DNA of 64,000 bases from CAWJLS01 sp963843755 (GCA_963843755.1 CAWJLS010000006.1:102790-166789), one strand, 5' to 3'. Shown: positions 1 to 10,726, counted from the first letter of the stretch. Notes: generated by a model not told the origin, from the letters alone. Program-made: numbers and translations.

Positions 1-2
1 CG

Positions 3-26
3 AGCTTCAAGAAGGAGCTGCGATGA
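3..26 (+). CDS. C-terminal end of an upstream gene (partial)
   Basis: Only the last eight codons are present, reading SFKKELR and a TGA stop. The stop overlaps the ATG of the next gene (ATGA), so the two are probably translationally coupled parts of one ABC export operon. The fragment is too short to name. From the usual order of such operons it would be an ATPase or a sister permease subunit, which is inference only. Confidence 0.5.
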   Translation, partial: SFKKELR

Positions 27-1210
27 GCCCCCTCCTCCTCCCGCGACCCTCCGGACGCGGATCGCCCGCTCGGTCGAGCGGACCCTCGGCATCGTGCGCA
101 AGGAGTTCCTCCAGATCCGCCGCGACCCCCGCCTGTGGCGGGTGATTTTCATCGCGCCGATGATCCAGCTCATGGTCTTCGGCTACGCCGTCTCGACCGA
201 CGTGCGCAACACGCCGACCTTCCTGGTCGACCAGGACCACACCCAGGCCTCGCGCGAGCTGGTGGACGCGTTCACCGGCCCCGGCACCTTCCGCATCGTC
301 GACCGCTCGGACGACCCGGCGGCGCTGGTCGACGCCCTGGACCACGGGACCGCGGACATCGGGCTGGTCATCCCGCCCGGCTTCGCCGACGACCTGGCCC
401 GCGCCAGCCAGCCGGGACGGGCGGCGGCACGCCGGCGCGCATCCAGATCCTGGTCGACGGCACCAACTCGAACGTCGCCCAGACCGCCCTCGGCTACGCC
501 GAGCGGATCGTCGCCGACCGGTCGATCGCGATCCTCGCCGACAGCGTGCGGCCGGGCCTCGCAGCCGCCGCTCGATCTCGAGGAGCGCGCCTGGTACAAC
601 CCCGACCTCGCCAGCCGCAACTACAACGTGCCGGCCGTGGTGGGCAGCCTGGTCCTGCTGGTCTCGCTGCTGCTCACCGCCCTGGCGGTGGTCCGGGAGC
701 GGGAGATCGGCACCCTCGAGCAGCTCATGGTCTCGCCCCTCGGCCCGGCGGAGCTGATGATCGGCAAGATGCTGCCGTTCGCCCTGATCGGCCTGGTCGA
801 CATGACCCTGGTCACGACCATCGCCCTGGCCTGGTTCCACGTGCCGTTCCGCGGCAACCTGCTGGTGCTGCTGCTGGCGACGCGTGCTCTTCCTGGTCTC
901 CGGGCTCGGCCTGGGGCTGCTGATCTCGACCATCTCGTCGACCCAGCAGGAGGCGTTCCTCACCACCTTCCTGCTGTTCATGCCGACGATCCTGCTCTCG
1001 GGCTTCCTCTTCCCCGTCTCCTCCATGCCCGAGGTCTTCCGCTGGCTGACCGTGATCAACCCGCTCCGGCACTTCCTGGAGGTGGTGCGCGGGGTCTTCC
1101 TCAAGGGCGCCGGCCCGGCCGCTCTGGCCCAGCCGCTGCTGGCGCTGGTGGCGATCGGGACGGTGGTGCTCGGCCTCGCCGTCTGGCGGTTCCACCGGAC
1201 GCACGCCTAG
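23..1210 (+). CDS. ABC-2 type transporter permease (YbhS/YhhJ-like), frameshifted
   Basis: Membrane permease of an ABC exporter (drug, lipid or polysaccharide export class). The N-terminus reads VRKEFLQIRRDPRLW followed by a first membrane helix, then a periplasmic loop (TFLVDQDHTQASRELV), then five C-terminal helices including the family signature ALAVVREREIGTLEQL at about 680-725 and the ABC2-membrane tail around 884-1210. About 395 residues when the frames are joined, near the usual 370-380. The reading frame changes near 30-60, 420, 560 and 885. Each break lies inside an otherwise conserved stretch, so I treat them as base-call errors. ATG 23 overlaps the preceding stop. The last stop shares its CTAG with the likely stop of the convergent M48 gene. 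Confidence 0.85.
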
Positions 1211-2569
1211 CGGGGGTGGATGGGGCAGGAGCCGTCCCGCTCGAGCGCGTCGAGCCGGTCACCGATGGCCTGGGCGTCGGCCGGCGTCGGGCGCCGCGTC
1301 CAGGTAGTGGCGGAATTCGCGGCAGGCGGCGCGGGACTCGCCGCGGCGGTCGGCGAGTAGGCCGAGCTCCCGGTGGGGCTCGGGGAGCTGCGGGTCGAGA
1401 CGGACGGCCTCGTGCAGGGCGTCCTCGGCCTCCTGCTCGAGGAGCGCCCGGCTTTCGTCGTCCGAGGCTCGCTCGGCTTGCGCCAGGCGCAGGCGGCCGA
1501 GGAGCAGGAGACCCTCCGGGTCGTCCGGTGCCTGACCCAGTACGCGCTCGATCTCGTCTTCGGCCAGGCCGAGGCGGCCCATCTCCAGGTTCATCCGGGC
1601 GTCGAGGCGGACCACCGGCCGCATCCGGACGGCAAACTCATCCGCCTGCGCGCCTGTCGCTCCGACCGGAGGTTCCGAGCCCGCGGTCGGTTCCACTGCG
1701 CCCTCCGGCGGTACCTGGGTCGCCGCCCACGCCTGGGCACTCTCCAGCCGGTGGGTGAGCTTCGGGTGGCTGCCGAAGAAGAACGCCTGGGCCGCGGAGG
1801 CGTCCTCGCCGTGGTCGTCGAGCAGGGCCTGGTAGACCGCCGGCGCGGCCCGGGGGTCGTAGCCGGCCGCCGCCAGCTTGGCGAAGCCCCCCTGGTCGGC
1901 CTCGAGCTCCAGGTCGCGGCCGTAGCCGTTGATCGACGCCAGGACCGCCAGCGGCAGGCCGAGGCCGAGGAACAGGTCCGAGAGCAGCCGGATGCGCGCG
2001 CCGCGGTGCCACTGCCCGTGGTCGTAGGCGTCCGCCTCCTCGCCGGCCAGGATCACCGACGCGGTCACCGCCGCCACCGTCAGGCCGATCTGGCGGTTCC
2101 GGGCCGCCCGCTCGAAGCGGAGCATGTGGCGCCCCTCCACGTGGCTCATCTCGTGGCCGAAGACGGTCGCCAGCTCGTCCTCGCTCTCCATCCGCGCGAG
2201 CAGCCCCGTGTGGACGAAGATCGAGCCGTGGGGATAGGCGAAGGCGTTGAGGGTCGGGTCCTCGACCACGGTCACCCGGTAGTGGATCTCCGGGTTGGCC
2301 GCCATGGCCGGCGGGTTCAACCGGTGGACGATCCCCTCCAGGTAGCCGACCAGCAGCGGGTCGTCGTAGACCGTCACCTCGGACAGCAACGTCTTCTCCT
2401 CGGCCCGGGAGCGGGCCCACAGGTCGCGCTCGTCGGGCAGGGGCTGAAACTGCGCACCCGCGGCGGAGACCGGGGGCAGACGGCTGGTGGCACAGCCGCC
2501 CACGAGGCCCTGGGCCAAGAGCAGGAGCGCGGCGATCGCCACGCGGCGCACGGTCGGCGAATGATGCAT
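1207..2569 (-). CDS. M48 family zinc metalloprotease lipoprotein with TPR region (BepA-like)
   Basis: Predicted envelope lipoprotein protease. The signal peptide ends in a lipobox (LVGGCATS), followed by a M48 peptidase domain with the zinc motif HEMSHVEGRH (HExxH) and the downstream glutamate in LELEADQGG. The last third is helical and TPR-like (GLLLLGRLRLAQAERA and similar). M48/TPR lipoproteins of this design act in outer-membrane protein quality control. The uncorrected frame stops at 1259. One missing base near 1290 would restore a longer tail (about 25 residues ending PIHPR) with a stop at 1207-1209, convergent with the permease. There is no Shine-Dalgarno; TAAGAT sits 6 nt before the ATG, which suggests a leaderless mRNA. 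Confidence 0.88.
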
Positions 2570-2575
2570 GGGTCG

Positions 2576-2581
2576 ATCTTA
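2576..2581 (-). promoter_or_regulatory. -10 hexamer TAAGAT of the M48 gene, leaderless-type
   Basis: On the minus strand TAAGAT is followed by 6 nt and then the ATG at 2569. This places the expected transcription start on the start codon. No purine-rich ribosome binding site lies between them. Confidence 0.5.
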
Positions 2582-2641
2582 AACCCCCAACGGGCTGGAG
2601 CGCTCTCCTGGTAGGCTCTGCACCTCGAGAGCTTCCATCAA

Positions 2642-2660
2642 GGGGGGGGGGGGGGGGGGG
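2642..2660 (+). repeat. Poly(G) tract of 19 in the leader of the DUF2339 gene
   Basis: Nineteen consecutive G residues end 27 nt before the ATG at 2687, between the divergent M48 and DUF2339 genes. Tracts this long are slippage-prone and can modulate promoter spacing. In this assembly the exact length cannot be trusted. Confidence 0.7.
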
Positions 2661-2686
2661 TGGCTCGAGGAGCGAACCCGACCCCG

Positions 2687-5600
2687 ATGGAGCTGCTCGT
2701 CCTGCTGCTCGCCCTGGTGATCGTCGGCCTGCCGATCGCCGGGTTCATCCTGGCCGTGATGGCGCTGCGCCGGGTGCGCGCGTCCGCCGCCCGGGCTGAC
2801 GCCCTGGAGGTCGAGATGGCCCGGCTGCAGCGCGAGGTCCGGCGGCTCCGGCGGCCGGAGGGAGCCGCTCCAGCCACGCCCGCGGGCGACGCCGCGGCGA
2901 CCCCACCACCGGCGCGACCGGCGGCACACGACGCGGCGCCGCCCGAGACGCCCACGACCCCGCCGGCGAGGCCCGAGACGCCGGCCGCCCCGGTGCCACC
3001 GCCACCGACCGTCCCGCCCCCGGTCCGGACCGAAGCGCCCCGGCCGGCGTTCACGGCGTCAGAACCCTCGGCCGCGGAGCGCCCCGCCGCTCCGTCGACC
3101 CGTCCGGCACCGCCGCCACCGCCGGAGCCACCGAGTCAACCAGGGCCACCGGGTCAATCGGAGCCACCGGGTCCACCGCACCCGCCGAGCCCGTCGTCGC
3201 CACCGGAACAAGGCGGTGGCGTCGAGTGGGAGCGCTGGCTCGGGGTCCGCGGAGCGGCGGTGCTGGCCGGCGTCCTGCTGGCGCTCGCCGGGGTCTACTT
3301 CGTCCGCTACTCGATCGAGGCCGGCTGGCTGTCGCCGGCCGTGCGCGTGGCCCTCGGGCTGCTGGCCGGCCTGGGCGCCCTGGTCGGCTCCGAGGTACTG
3401 CGCCGGCGCGATTACGAGGACGCCTCGAACGGCCTCGCCGGCGGCGGGGTCGTGGTGCTCTACGCCGCGGTGTGGGCGGCCCGCTCGCTCTACGGCCTCA
3501 TCCCGATGGCGCTCGCCTTCGCCCTGATGGTCCTGGTGACCGCCGTCTGCGGCCTGCTCGCCTGGCGCCGCGCCTCCCTGGTGGTGGCGCTGCTCGGCCT
3601 GATCGGCGGGTTCGCCACGCCGCTCCTGGTGTCGGCGGAGACGACCAGCCCGCTCGGCCTGTTCGGCTACCTGCTGCTGCTCAACACGGGCCTGCTGGTG
3701 CTCGGCCGCAAGCGCCGCTGGCCGCTCATCCCGCCCCTCGGACTGTTGGCGACACTGTTCTACGAGGCGCTCTGGATCGTCGGCGACATGACGCCGCGGG
3801 AGCTGCCCCTGGCGCTCGGCATCCTCACCGTCTTCGCGGCGCTGTTCGTGGTGGCGCTGCTCCGGGCGGTGCCGGCGGTCGCTTCGACCGACGGAGCCGG
3901 CGGGAACGGCGAGGCGGGCGGCATCCTCTGGGCCGGCACCAGGGCCGGGGCGATCCTGCTGCCGTTCGCCTTCGCCCTCTACTTCGCCCTGCGGGCCGAC
4001 CTGGGCGAGCACCTGTGGCCGGTCGCCGCCATGCTGGTGGTGCTCTCGATCGGTGCCGAGGCCCTGGGCCGGCGCTGGTCCCGGCAGGAAGGCTCCGGCA
4101 CCGGACAGGCTGAGCAGGGCGAGCTTGGCTGGATCGGGGCCGCTGCCGCGGTCGCCTCGGTGACGATCGTGGCGGTCTGGGCCCTCGACCGGCAGGCGAC
4201 GGCCGCCACGGCCTGGGAGCTGACGGGCATCGCCGCGGCCCTCGCACTCACCTTCCACGCCTTCGCCGAGCTCGACCTGCGGCAGGTCGGCCGGCACGGC
4301 GGCAAGTGAAGGACGACGAGGAGAACGACCGGATCGCTCCCGCGCGACTTCCAGTGGAGAGCGCCGGCATCGCCGCGGCCGGCCTGTTGGCGCTGCTGAT
4401 CCTCGACGGGCTCGTCGACAGTCCCCCGTTCCTGCTCGCCCGCGGGATCGGCTGGCTGCTGCTGGTCGCCCTGCTGGTGCGCCAGTCGGCCCTGCCCGGC
4501 GTCCACCGGCGCCAGGCGTGGGCGGCGCTGGCCCTGGGCGCCGCCCTGCCCCTCTTCGACCAGGCACACCTGGGCAGGCCGGCCCAGGGCGGGCTGCCGG
4601 ACCCGGTGCTCTACTACGGCCTCGTCCTCGCCGCCGGCGTGGTCTTCCAATTCCTGCCGGCCGTGTGGCAGCGGGGCACGACCCGGCGCTGGTCCCTGCG
4701 CGCCGCCCAGCTCTTCGCCCTCGGCGCCCTGGCCTTCTTCGCCGGGGCCGTGGTGGAGCCGACTCTGTCCCCCTGGCTCGCCCTGACCATGCCGCTGGCC
4801 CTGGCCGTGCTCGCCACCCTCGGCGCCACCCGGATCGAGCGGCCGACCGGCATCTGGGTCCTGGTCGCCATGGGCCTGGCCGCCTTCGAGCACCTGCTCT
4901 GGGCCACCGACCGGACGTTCGGGCCGGAGAGCGCGGAAGCCACGGCCGGGCTCTCACCCCACGCCCTCGGCCTGCTCGCCGGCGCCGTCGGAGTGCTCTT
5001 CTTCGCCGCCTGGCCGTTCCTCGCCCGCCCGCGGCTCGACGGGGCGCGCTGGGCCTGGTACGCCGCGGCGCTCGCGGGCCCGGCCTGGTTCCTGCCGCTC
5101 GGCTTCCACTGGGACGAGCTGTTCGGCGACGGGGCGATCGGCGCGCTTCCCCTCCTGCTCGGCGCCGTCGCACTGGCCGCGACCGCCCGGGTGCGAGGAC
5201 TGTGGACGGCCGATGACCCGCGCCGGCTCCGCGGCCTGGTCTGGTTCGCCGCCGTCGCCCTCGGCTTCGCCGCCCTGGCGATCCCGCTCCAGCTCGACCG
5301 CGAGTGGGTGACCATCGGCTGGGCGCTCGAAGGCGTCGCCGTCATCGCTCTCTGGCGCCGGCTCGACCACGCCGGGCTCAAGCTCTTCGGCCTGGCCCTG
5401 CTGGCGATCGTCGCCGTGCGGGTGGTCCTGCTGCCCCCCTTCGGCCTGCCCGGTCCGGGAAGCGTCTGGCTCGCCTACACCCACCTGGTCCCCCTGGCGG
5501 CCCTGGTCGGAGCCGCCCTGCTGCTCGAGCCGCTCGAGGTCGCCCGGCTGCGGCGGGAGCGGTCGTTCTACCCGACGGAGCGCCCCCTGGGGGCGATCCT

Positions 5601-6041
5601 CTGCGCCCTCGGCGCCATCGCCGTCGGCTTCGCCTGGATCACCCGCACGGTCCACGTCCTGTTCGACGTTCGGCCGGCGGCGCTGGCGGGGCTCGCCCCT
5701 TCCGGCTGATCGGGTCGACCAGCATGGGCCACGACCTGACCCTGTCGATCGCCTGGGCGCTCTACGCTCTCCTCCTGCTCGGCCTCGGGCTCGCCCGGAC
5801 CAGCCGCGGCCTGCGCGGCCTCGGCCTCGGCCTGATGGCGGTGACGGTGGTCAAGGTCTTCCTGTTCGACCTGTCCGGCCTGGAAGACCTCTACCGGGTC
5901 GCCTCCCTGGTCGGGCTGGCGATCTCCCTGCTGCTGGTCTCGCTCGCCTACCAGAAGTTCGTGTTCCGAGCGAAACGATCGCCGGCAGGGTCGGGCGGGG
6001 CGCCGCGCAAGGACCCCATGCCGCCAGGAGATGCCGTATGA
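2687..6041 (+). CDS. DUF2339 polytopic membrane protein, frameshifted
   Basis: Large predicted inner-membrane protein of unknown function. Residues 1-40 are a membrane helix followed by a short coiled coil (ALEVEMARLQREVRRL), then about 130 residues of Pro/Ala-rich linker. The DUF2339 core starts at VEWERWLGVRGAAVLAGV and continues as more than 20 hydrophobic segments to YQKFVFRAKRS. The reading jumps at 4307-4309, where a TGA overlaps a GTG, and again near 5695-5710. Since members of this family are single proteins of about 900-1100 residues, I join the three parts (about 1117 aa). A genuine split at GTGA 4306 cannot be excluded. The start ATG 2687 has CGAGGAG about 15 nt upstream. The stop overlaps the ATG of the DUF3999 gene. 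Confidence 0.82.
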
Positions 6042-8462
6042 GCTCTCGCCGCACCGCCTTTCGGACACCCCGGCTCGCTCTCCCGGTGATGTCACGACGG
6101 GTGCCAGGTCTCTGGCCGAAGCTCGCGGCGGCCATCCTCCTGACGGCGGCCGATCCTCCTACGCGGCGTCTCGGCGGCCGTCCCGGCCGCCGGCCAGCCG
6201 GAGCGGGCCGACCGGACCGGCCCCCCGGACCTGGCGACCCTCTTCCCGTCCCGGGCGCCGATCGTGCTCGACGAGAGCCCGGAGGAAGGCGACGGCCGGG
6301 GCGCCGCCGGCGGTCGGCTCGTCCGGCTGTTGCTGCCGCCGGAGGTGCTCGGCGCCTGCCGTGGCGACCTGTCCGACCTGCGGATCCTCGACGACGCCGG
6401 CCGGGAGGTGCCGTACCTGGTCGACGCCGGCTGGCCAGGAGAGGGCCCGGACACGGCCATCCGGGTGCTCGAACGGCGCACCCCGCGCATTCTCGGCGCC
6501 CACCGGACCACCACCGATCCGGACGGCGGGGAGGACGGGACCGGGGGCACGCCGGCGCTCCGCACCGAGTCCTACACCCTCGCCGCGCCGCCGGAGGCGC
6601 CCGCCGGCCAGGGCTGGACCCTGGTGCTCGTCACCTCTCGACCGCGCTTCGTCCGCGCGATCGTGGTGACCCAGGGTGGGATCGGGGCGAGCGCAACGGA
6701 CGACGTCCTCGCCGAGGGCTCCATCTTTCGGCTCGCGCCGTCGCCCGCCGGCGGCGGAGCTGGCGGGCCGCAGGCCCGCGAGCGCCTCGAGATCGCTCTG
6801 CCGGAGAGCCTGCCGCCGCGCCTGACCGTCACCCTCTCGGGCGAGGAGGACGCCTTCCTCGAGCCCGGGTTCCGCTACGAGCGCGGCCGGCGGATTCCGG
6901 GCCAGGACCGGGCGCGGGTGCCGCTCGCCGCGGTGGACGGCCGCGGCGAGGACGGCCCGGCGGGCTCCGCGGAGCAGCGCGAGCCGACCGGACGGACGCA
7001 TCGGACGGTCCTCGAGCTCGACCGGCCGCGAGGCCTGGTCCCGGGCGCCCTGGTGCTCGACACCGCCACCACCGCCTTCAGCCGCCGGGTCGAGATCTGG
7101 GACGAGGGCCCCGGCGCGGCCGACCAGCCCCTCGGCGCGGCCACCCTCTACCGGGTCCCGGCGCCTTCCTGGATGGACGCCCCGATCGAGGAGCGGACGA
7201 TCCCCATCGCGACGCCGCGGGGCGACCGGCTGCGGGTGGTGATCGAGGACGGCGACAGCCCGCCGCTCGAGGCGATCGAGGTGCGCGCCGCGCTGCGCCG
7301 GCCGGCGCTCGTCTTCAGCCCGGGGAGCGCCGACAGCGGCGGGAGCGGCGACCCGTCGGTCGGCACCCTGCTCTTCGGCGGCGGGCGGGCCTTCCGGCCC
7401 CGCTACGACCTCCAGGCGCTGCTGCCGGCGCTGACTCCGGGAGGGCCCCCGGTCGAAGGCCAGGCGGCGGAGATCGCCGAGCGGCTCCTCGACCCCGCGC
7501 TCCTCGCCGAAGCTCGCCTGGGCGCGGTCGAGCCCAACCCCCGCTTCGACCCGCGCCCCGCCCTCGCCTTCGCCCACCGGCCCGGCGCCCCGGTCGAAGC
7601 CCGGCGCTTCCGCTTCCGCCGAAGCCTCGCCGTCGAACCGTCGGCCGACGGTCTCGCGCGGCTGACCCTCACCCCCGACGACCTGGCCCACGCCCGGCCC
7701 GACCTGGCCGACCTGCGGATCGTCGGAGGGGCGGACGGCGGCGATGAACACGGAGAGGGGGACGAGCCCCACCAGTGGGCCTACCTGCTCGAGCCCGGCG
7801 CCGCCCGTCACCAGCAGGCGCTCCCGGTCGAGCGCCGCGACGGCGACGAGCCCGGGACCTCCCTCTACCGGCTCACCCTGCCGGCGACGCCGGCGACCCT
7901 CGACCGGCTCGTCCTGGACAGCTCCGCCCCCTACTTCGACCGGCCGTTCACGCTACGGGCGACCGTCCCCGCAGCGGACCGAAGGCCGAATGGCGGCCGC
8001 AGCGGCAACGCGCGGGAGATCGTCCTCGCCAGCGGCCGGCTCCAGCGCCGGGTCGGCGACCCGCGCCCGGTCACCCTCGCCTTCGGCCCGACCCGGATCG
8101 AGCGCCTGGAGCTCGAAGTCGACGACGGCAGCGACGCCCCCCTGGCGATCGATCGCGCCGAAGGCCGTTTCCCGCTGCCGACCCTCTACTTCCCCGTCCC
8201 CCAGGGCGACTACGCCCTCCTCCTGGGCGACCCCGACGCCTCCGCCCCCAGCTACGAGCTCACCCGCGCCCGCAGCCTCGTCCTCGCCGTCGCCTCGACC
8301 CCCGCCACGGCCAGCCCCCTGGACGACAACCCCGCCTACTCCCGCGCCGCCGGCCTCCTCGCCGCCGGCGGCCTCCAGCGCATCCTCCTGTGGGGAGCCC
8401 TCCTCGCCGCGGTCCTGGTCCTCGGCCTCTTCACCCTCCGCCTGGCGCGCCACGAGAGCTGA
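6038..8462 (+). CDS. DUF3999 domain protein, exported with C-terminal anchor, one frameshift
   Basis: Envelope protein of unknown function that commonly accompanies DUF2339. An N-terminal signal region (WPKLAAAILLTA) is followed, after a frameshift near 6130-6165, by a long extracytoplasmic beta-rich part (LVRLLLPPEVLGAC, DLSDLRILDDAGREVPYLV, repeated later as DLADLRIVGG near 7700). One C-terminal membrane helix follows (ILLWGALLAAVLVLGLFTLRL). About 808 residues when joined. It overlaps the DUF2339 stop by ATGA. The duplicated DL-DLRI elements suggest two similar jelly-roll-like domains, which is an inference. Confidence 0.8.
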
Positions 8463-8501
8463 GCCCGGCAGACGTTCCGCACCTGGAGCGGTGCGGGGGC
8501 T
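8462..8501 (+). repeat. REP-like 40-nt repeat, copy 1
   Basis: Starts AGCCCGGCAGACGTTCC and ends GCGGTGCGGGGGCT, with outer arms AGCCC/GGGCT and an inner CCGCACC/GGTGCGG stem. 35 of 40 positions match copy 2, which begins 99 nt later. Confidence 0.6.
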
Positions 8502-8809
8502 ACCTCCTGGGGACCCTTCTCGGTCGAGGTCGGCGAGCGCGCGGTCACTTCGCCCCGGGGAGCCAGGCAGACGTTCCTCATGCGGAGCGGTGCGGGGGCT
8601 CCCGGCGAACCCCTCGCCGAAGTCCACCGCTCAACAAGCAACCACCCCCGCCCCCGCGGGTGGGAGCCACCTCCGCCACCCGCCCGCCGGAGCGTTGGCC
8701 CGGCGCCCCGCCTCCGGCAGACTTGCATCGTGGGCCGTCCTCTGCCCGCCGAGGCCCCGCACTCGCACGCCGGCCACGGTTCACCATCCAACCGATCAGG
8801 AGAGACGCC
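8463..8809. other. Intergenic region, 347 nt, carrying two REP-like repeats
   Basis: No coding sequence is supported here. The region holds two copies of a 40-nt palindromic repeat and, just before the peroxiredoxin gene, an AGGAGA ribosome binding site. A third GGCAGAC core occurs at 8716. Frames crossing it are Pro/Arg-rich shadows. Confidence 0.6.
8561..8600 (+). repeat. REP-like 40-nt repeat, copy 2
   Basis: Same length and same ends as copy 1. The outer arms are longer here (GGGAGCC against GGGCTCCC when flanks are included), giving a stronger cruciform or hairpin. Confidence 0.6.
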
Positions 8810-9477
8810 ATGGAAATCGTCCGACAGACCCCCGAGCCAGAAGCCGCCCCCCGCCTGCCCCGTCTGGGCGACGCCGCGCCGCCCTTCGAAGCCATGACGA
8901 CCTTCGGCAAGCTCCGCCTCGAAGACTTCAAAGGGAGCTGGCTGGTCCTGTTCTCCCACCCGGCCGACTTCACCCCCGTCTGCACCACGGAGTTCATGGC
9001 CTTCGCCAAGGCCCACCCGGAGCTGCGCAAGATGAACTGCGAGCTGCTCGGCCTGTCGGTCGACAGCGTCTACTCCCACATCGCCTGGGCGCGCAACGTC
9101 GAGGAGAAGATGGGGGTCAGGTCACCTTCCCGATCATCGCCGACCTGAACAAGGAGGTCGCCACCCTCTACGGCATGGTGATGCCGAGCGACACGACCAC
9201 CGAGACGTCGCGCTGCGTGTTCATCATCGACCCGGAGCAGAAGGTGCGCGCGATGATCTACTACCCGCTCACCACCGGCAGGAAGGTCGAGGAGATCGTC
9301 CGCGCGGTGCGTGCGCTCCAGACCAGCGACGAGCACGGCGTCGCCACCCCCGAGGGCTGGCTGCCGGGCGACGAGGTGATCGTGCCACCGCCGCTCACCC
9401 AGGAGGCCGCCGCCGAGCGCGTCGCCGACCGCTCCGTCGCCTGCAAGGACTGGTACTTCTGCAAGAAGGCGATCTGA
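8810..9477 (+). CDS. Prx6-type (1-Cys family) peroxiredoxin, one frameshift
   Basis: Thiol peroxidase reducing H2O2 and organic peroxides in the cytoplasm. The peroxidatic cysteine is in HPADFTPVCTTEF (about residue 48). The second half contains FPIIADLNKEVATLYGM and PSDTTTETSRCVFIID, as in the Prx6 subfamily. The C-terminus has a cysteine pair spaced CKDWYFC, the arrangement of archaeal-type Prx6 enzymes that resolve the sulfenic acid internally. The frame breaks near 9115, where one C appears lost before AGGTCACC; the protein is 222 aa when joined. AGGAGA precedes the ATG by 6 nt. A small winged-helix gene follows 50 nt later and could be co-transcribed. Confidence 0.93.
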
Positions 9478-9527
9478 GACCTGACGCCGGAAGGAACCGC
9501 TCTGAACCAGAGAGGCAAGGAGCGACC

Positions 9528-9758
9528 ATGGCCTGCATCACCGCCGAAGGCGCGCTGACCGACTCCGCCCGCGAGCTGCTCGACCTGCTCGGGACGCCCC
9601 AGACGATCGACGAGATCGCCGCCACCCTCGGCCGGCCGCTCTTCCAGGTCCGCTCCAGCCTGCGCGAGATGGTCGACGCCGGGCTGGTGGTGGCCGCGGC
9701 CGAGGGCGGCTACGTCGTCACCGCCGAGGGCCGGGCCCAGCTCGGCGCGCCGGCGTGA
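9528..9758 (+). CDS. Small winged-helix DNA-binding protein
   Basis: A 76-residue protein that is essentially one winged helix-turn-helix: ELLDLLGTPQTIDEIAATLG (helices 1-2), FQVRSSLREMVDAGLV (recognition helix), and a wing GGYVVTAEGR. This layout is that of MarR/ArsR/DprA-type wHTH domains. Its target is unknown; its place after the peroxiredoxin suggests a redox-linked regulator, though it has no cysteine in the HTH (one Cys at position 3). AAGGAGC lies 6 nt before the ATG. The stop overlaps the GTG of the next gene. Confidence 0.75.
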   Translation: MACITAEGALTDSARELLDLLGTPQTIDEIAATLGRPLFQVRSSLREMVDAGLVVAAAEGGYVVTAEGRAQLGAPA

Positions 9759-10726
9759 CCCGGATCGGCTCCGCCGTCCTCGGCTCCTGGCTCTGCCTCG
9801 GCCTGGCCTCGGCCATCGCTTTGTCCGCGCCGGCGCCGGCCGCCGGCGCGGAGACGCCTCCCGGCCCCACCGATCCGACGGGGGTCGAAGCGCCCGGGAG
9901 CCCGGACGGCGGGGCTCGGGGCAGCCGCTCGACGGTCCGCCTCCCCCGCACCGACCTGTTCGAGCCCCTGCTGGCCGATCCCAAGGAGCCTCGGACCTTC
10001 GCCGCCTGGGTCTTCTCGTCACCGACGACCCGACGTTCGGCGACCCGAACGTCGGCCTCGCCGGGTTTGGGGGCCACTGGGGGCTGATCCGCTGGCTCGG
10101 CGACCGCCCCGGCGACGGCCTGCAGCTTTCGATCTCCGGCGGCGTGTTCGCCCAGTTCAACATGGACACGCCGTCGAAGGACCTGATCAACGCCGACTAC
10201 GTGGTCGGCTTCCCCCTCTCCTGGCGCCGCGGCGCCACCTCGGCCCGCCTGCGCCTCTACCACCAGAGCTCCCACCTGGGCGACGAGTTCCTGCTGGCCG
10301 AGAACCCCGAGCGGCTCAACCTGTCGTTCGAGTCGATCGAGCTGATCGTCGCGCGCGAGATCGGACCGTGGCGCGTTTACGGCGGCGGCGAGTACCTGCT
10401 CGCACCCGAGCCCGACACCCTGAAGAGCCAGGTGCTCCACGCCGGCGCCGAGCTCCGCCACCCGGCGCGAGTGTTCGATTTCGGCCACTTCGGCGAGGCC
10501 CGGTTCGTCGCCGGCCTCGACGTCAAGTCGTCCGAGACCCAGGACTGGCGCGAGCAGTTGAGCGTGGCGGCGGGCCTGGAGGTCCTGGCGCCCGATCCGG
10601 AGGGGGTCGGGGGACGAGCGGAGCTGGAAGCTGCTGGTCAACGCCTTCGACGGTCCCGCGCCGTACAGCCAGTACTTCACCCTCGACGTCTTCTGGGTCG
10701 GGCTGGGGCTGGAGCTCGATCTCTAG
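9755..10726 (+). CDS. DUF1207 domain protein, exported, frameshifted
   Basis: Predicted periplasmic or outer-membrane protein of unknown function. GTG 9755 overlaps the upstream TGA. A signal peptide (LGSWLCLGLASAIALSAPA) is followed by the family hallmark LLADPKEPRTFAAW. After a frameshift near 10020 come DPNVGLAGFGGHWGLIR, repeated amphipathic strands (RGATSARLRLYHQSSHLGDE, GPWRVYGGGEYLLAPEP) and, after a second frameshift near 10610, a terminal strand ending in LGLELDL. The alternating strands and aromatic ends suggest a beta-barrel, which is inferred. About 323 residues when joined. Confidence 0.75.

Noticed and set aside
3059..5173. A 704-codon minus-strand frame opposite DUF2339
   Set aside because: Almost entirely Arg/Ala/Gly/Pro; the opposite strand encodes recognisable membrane helices of DUF2339.
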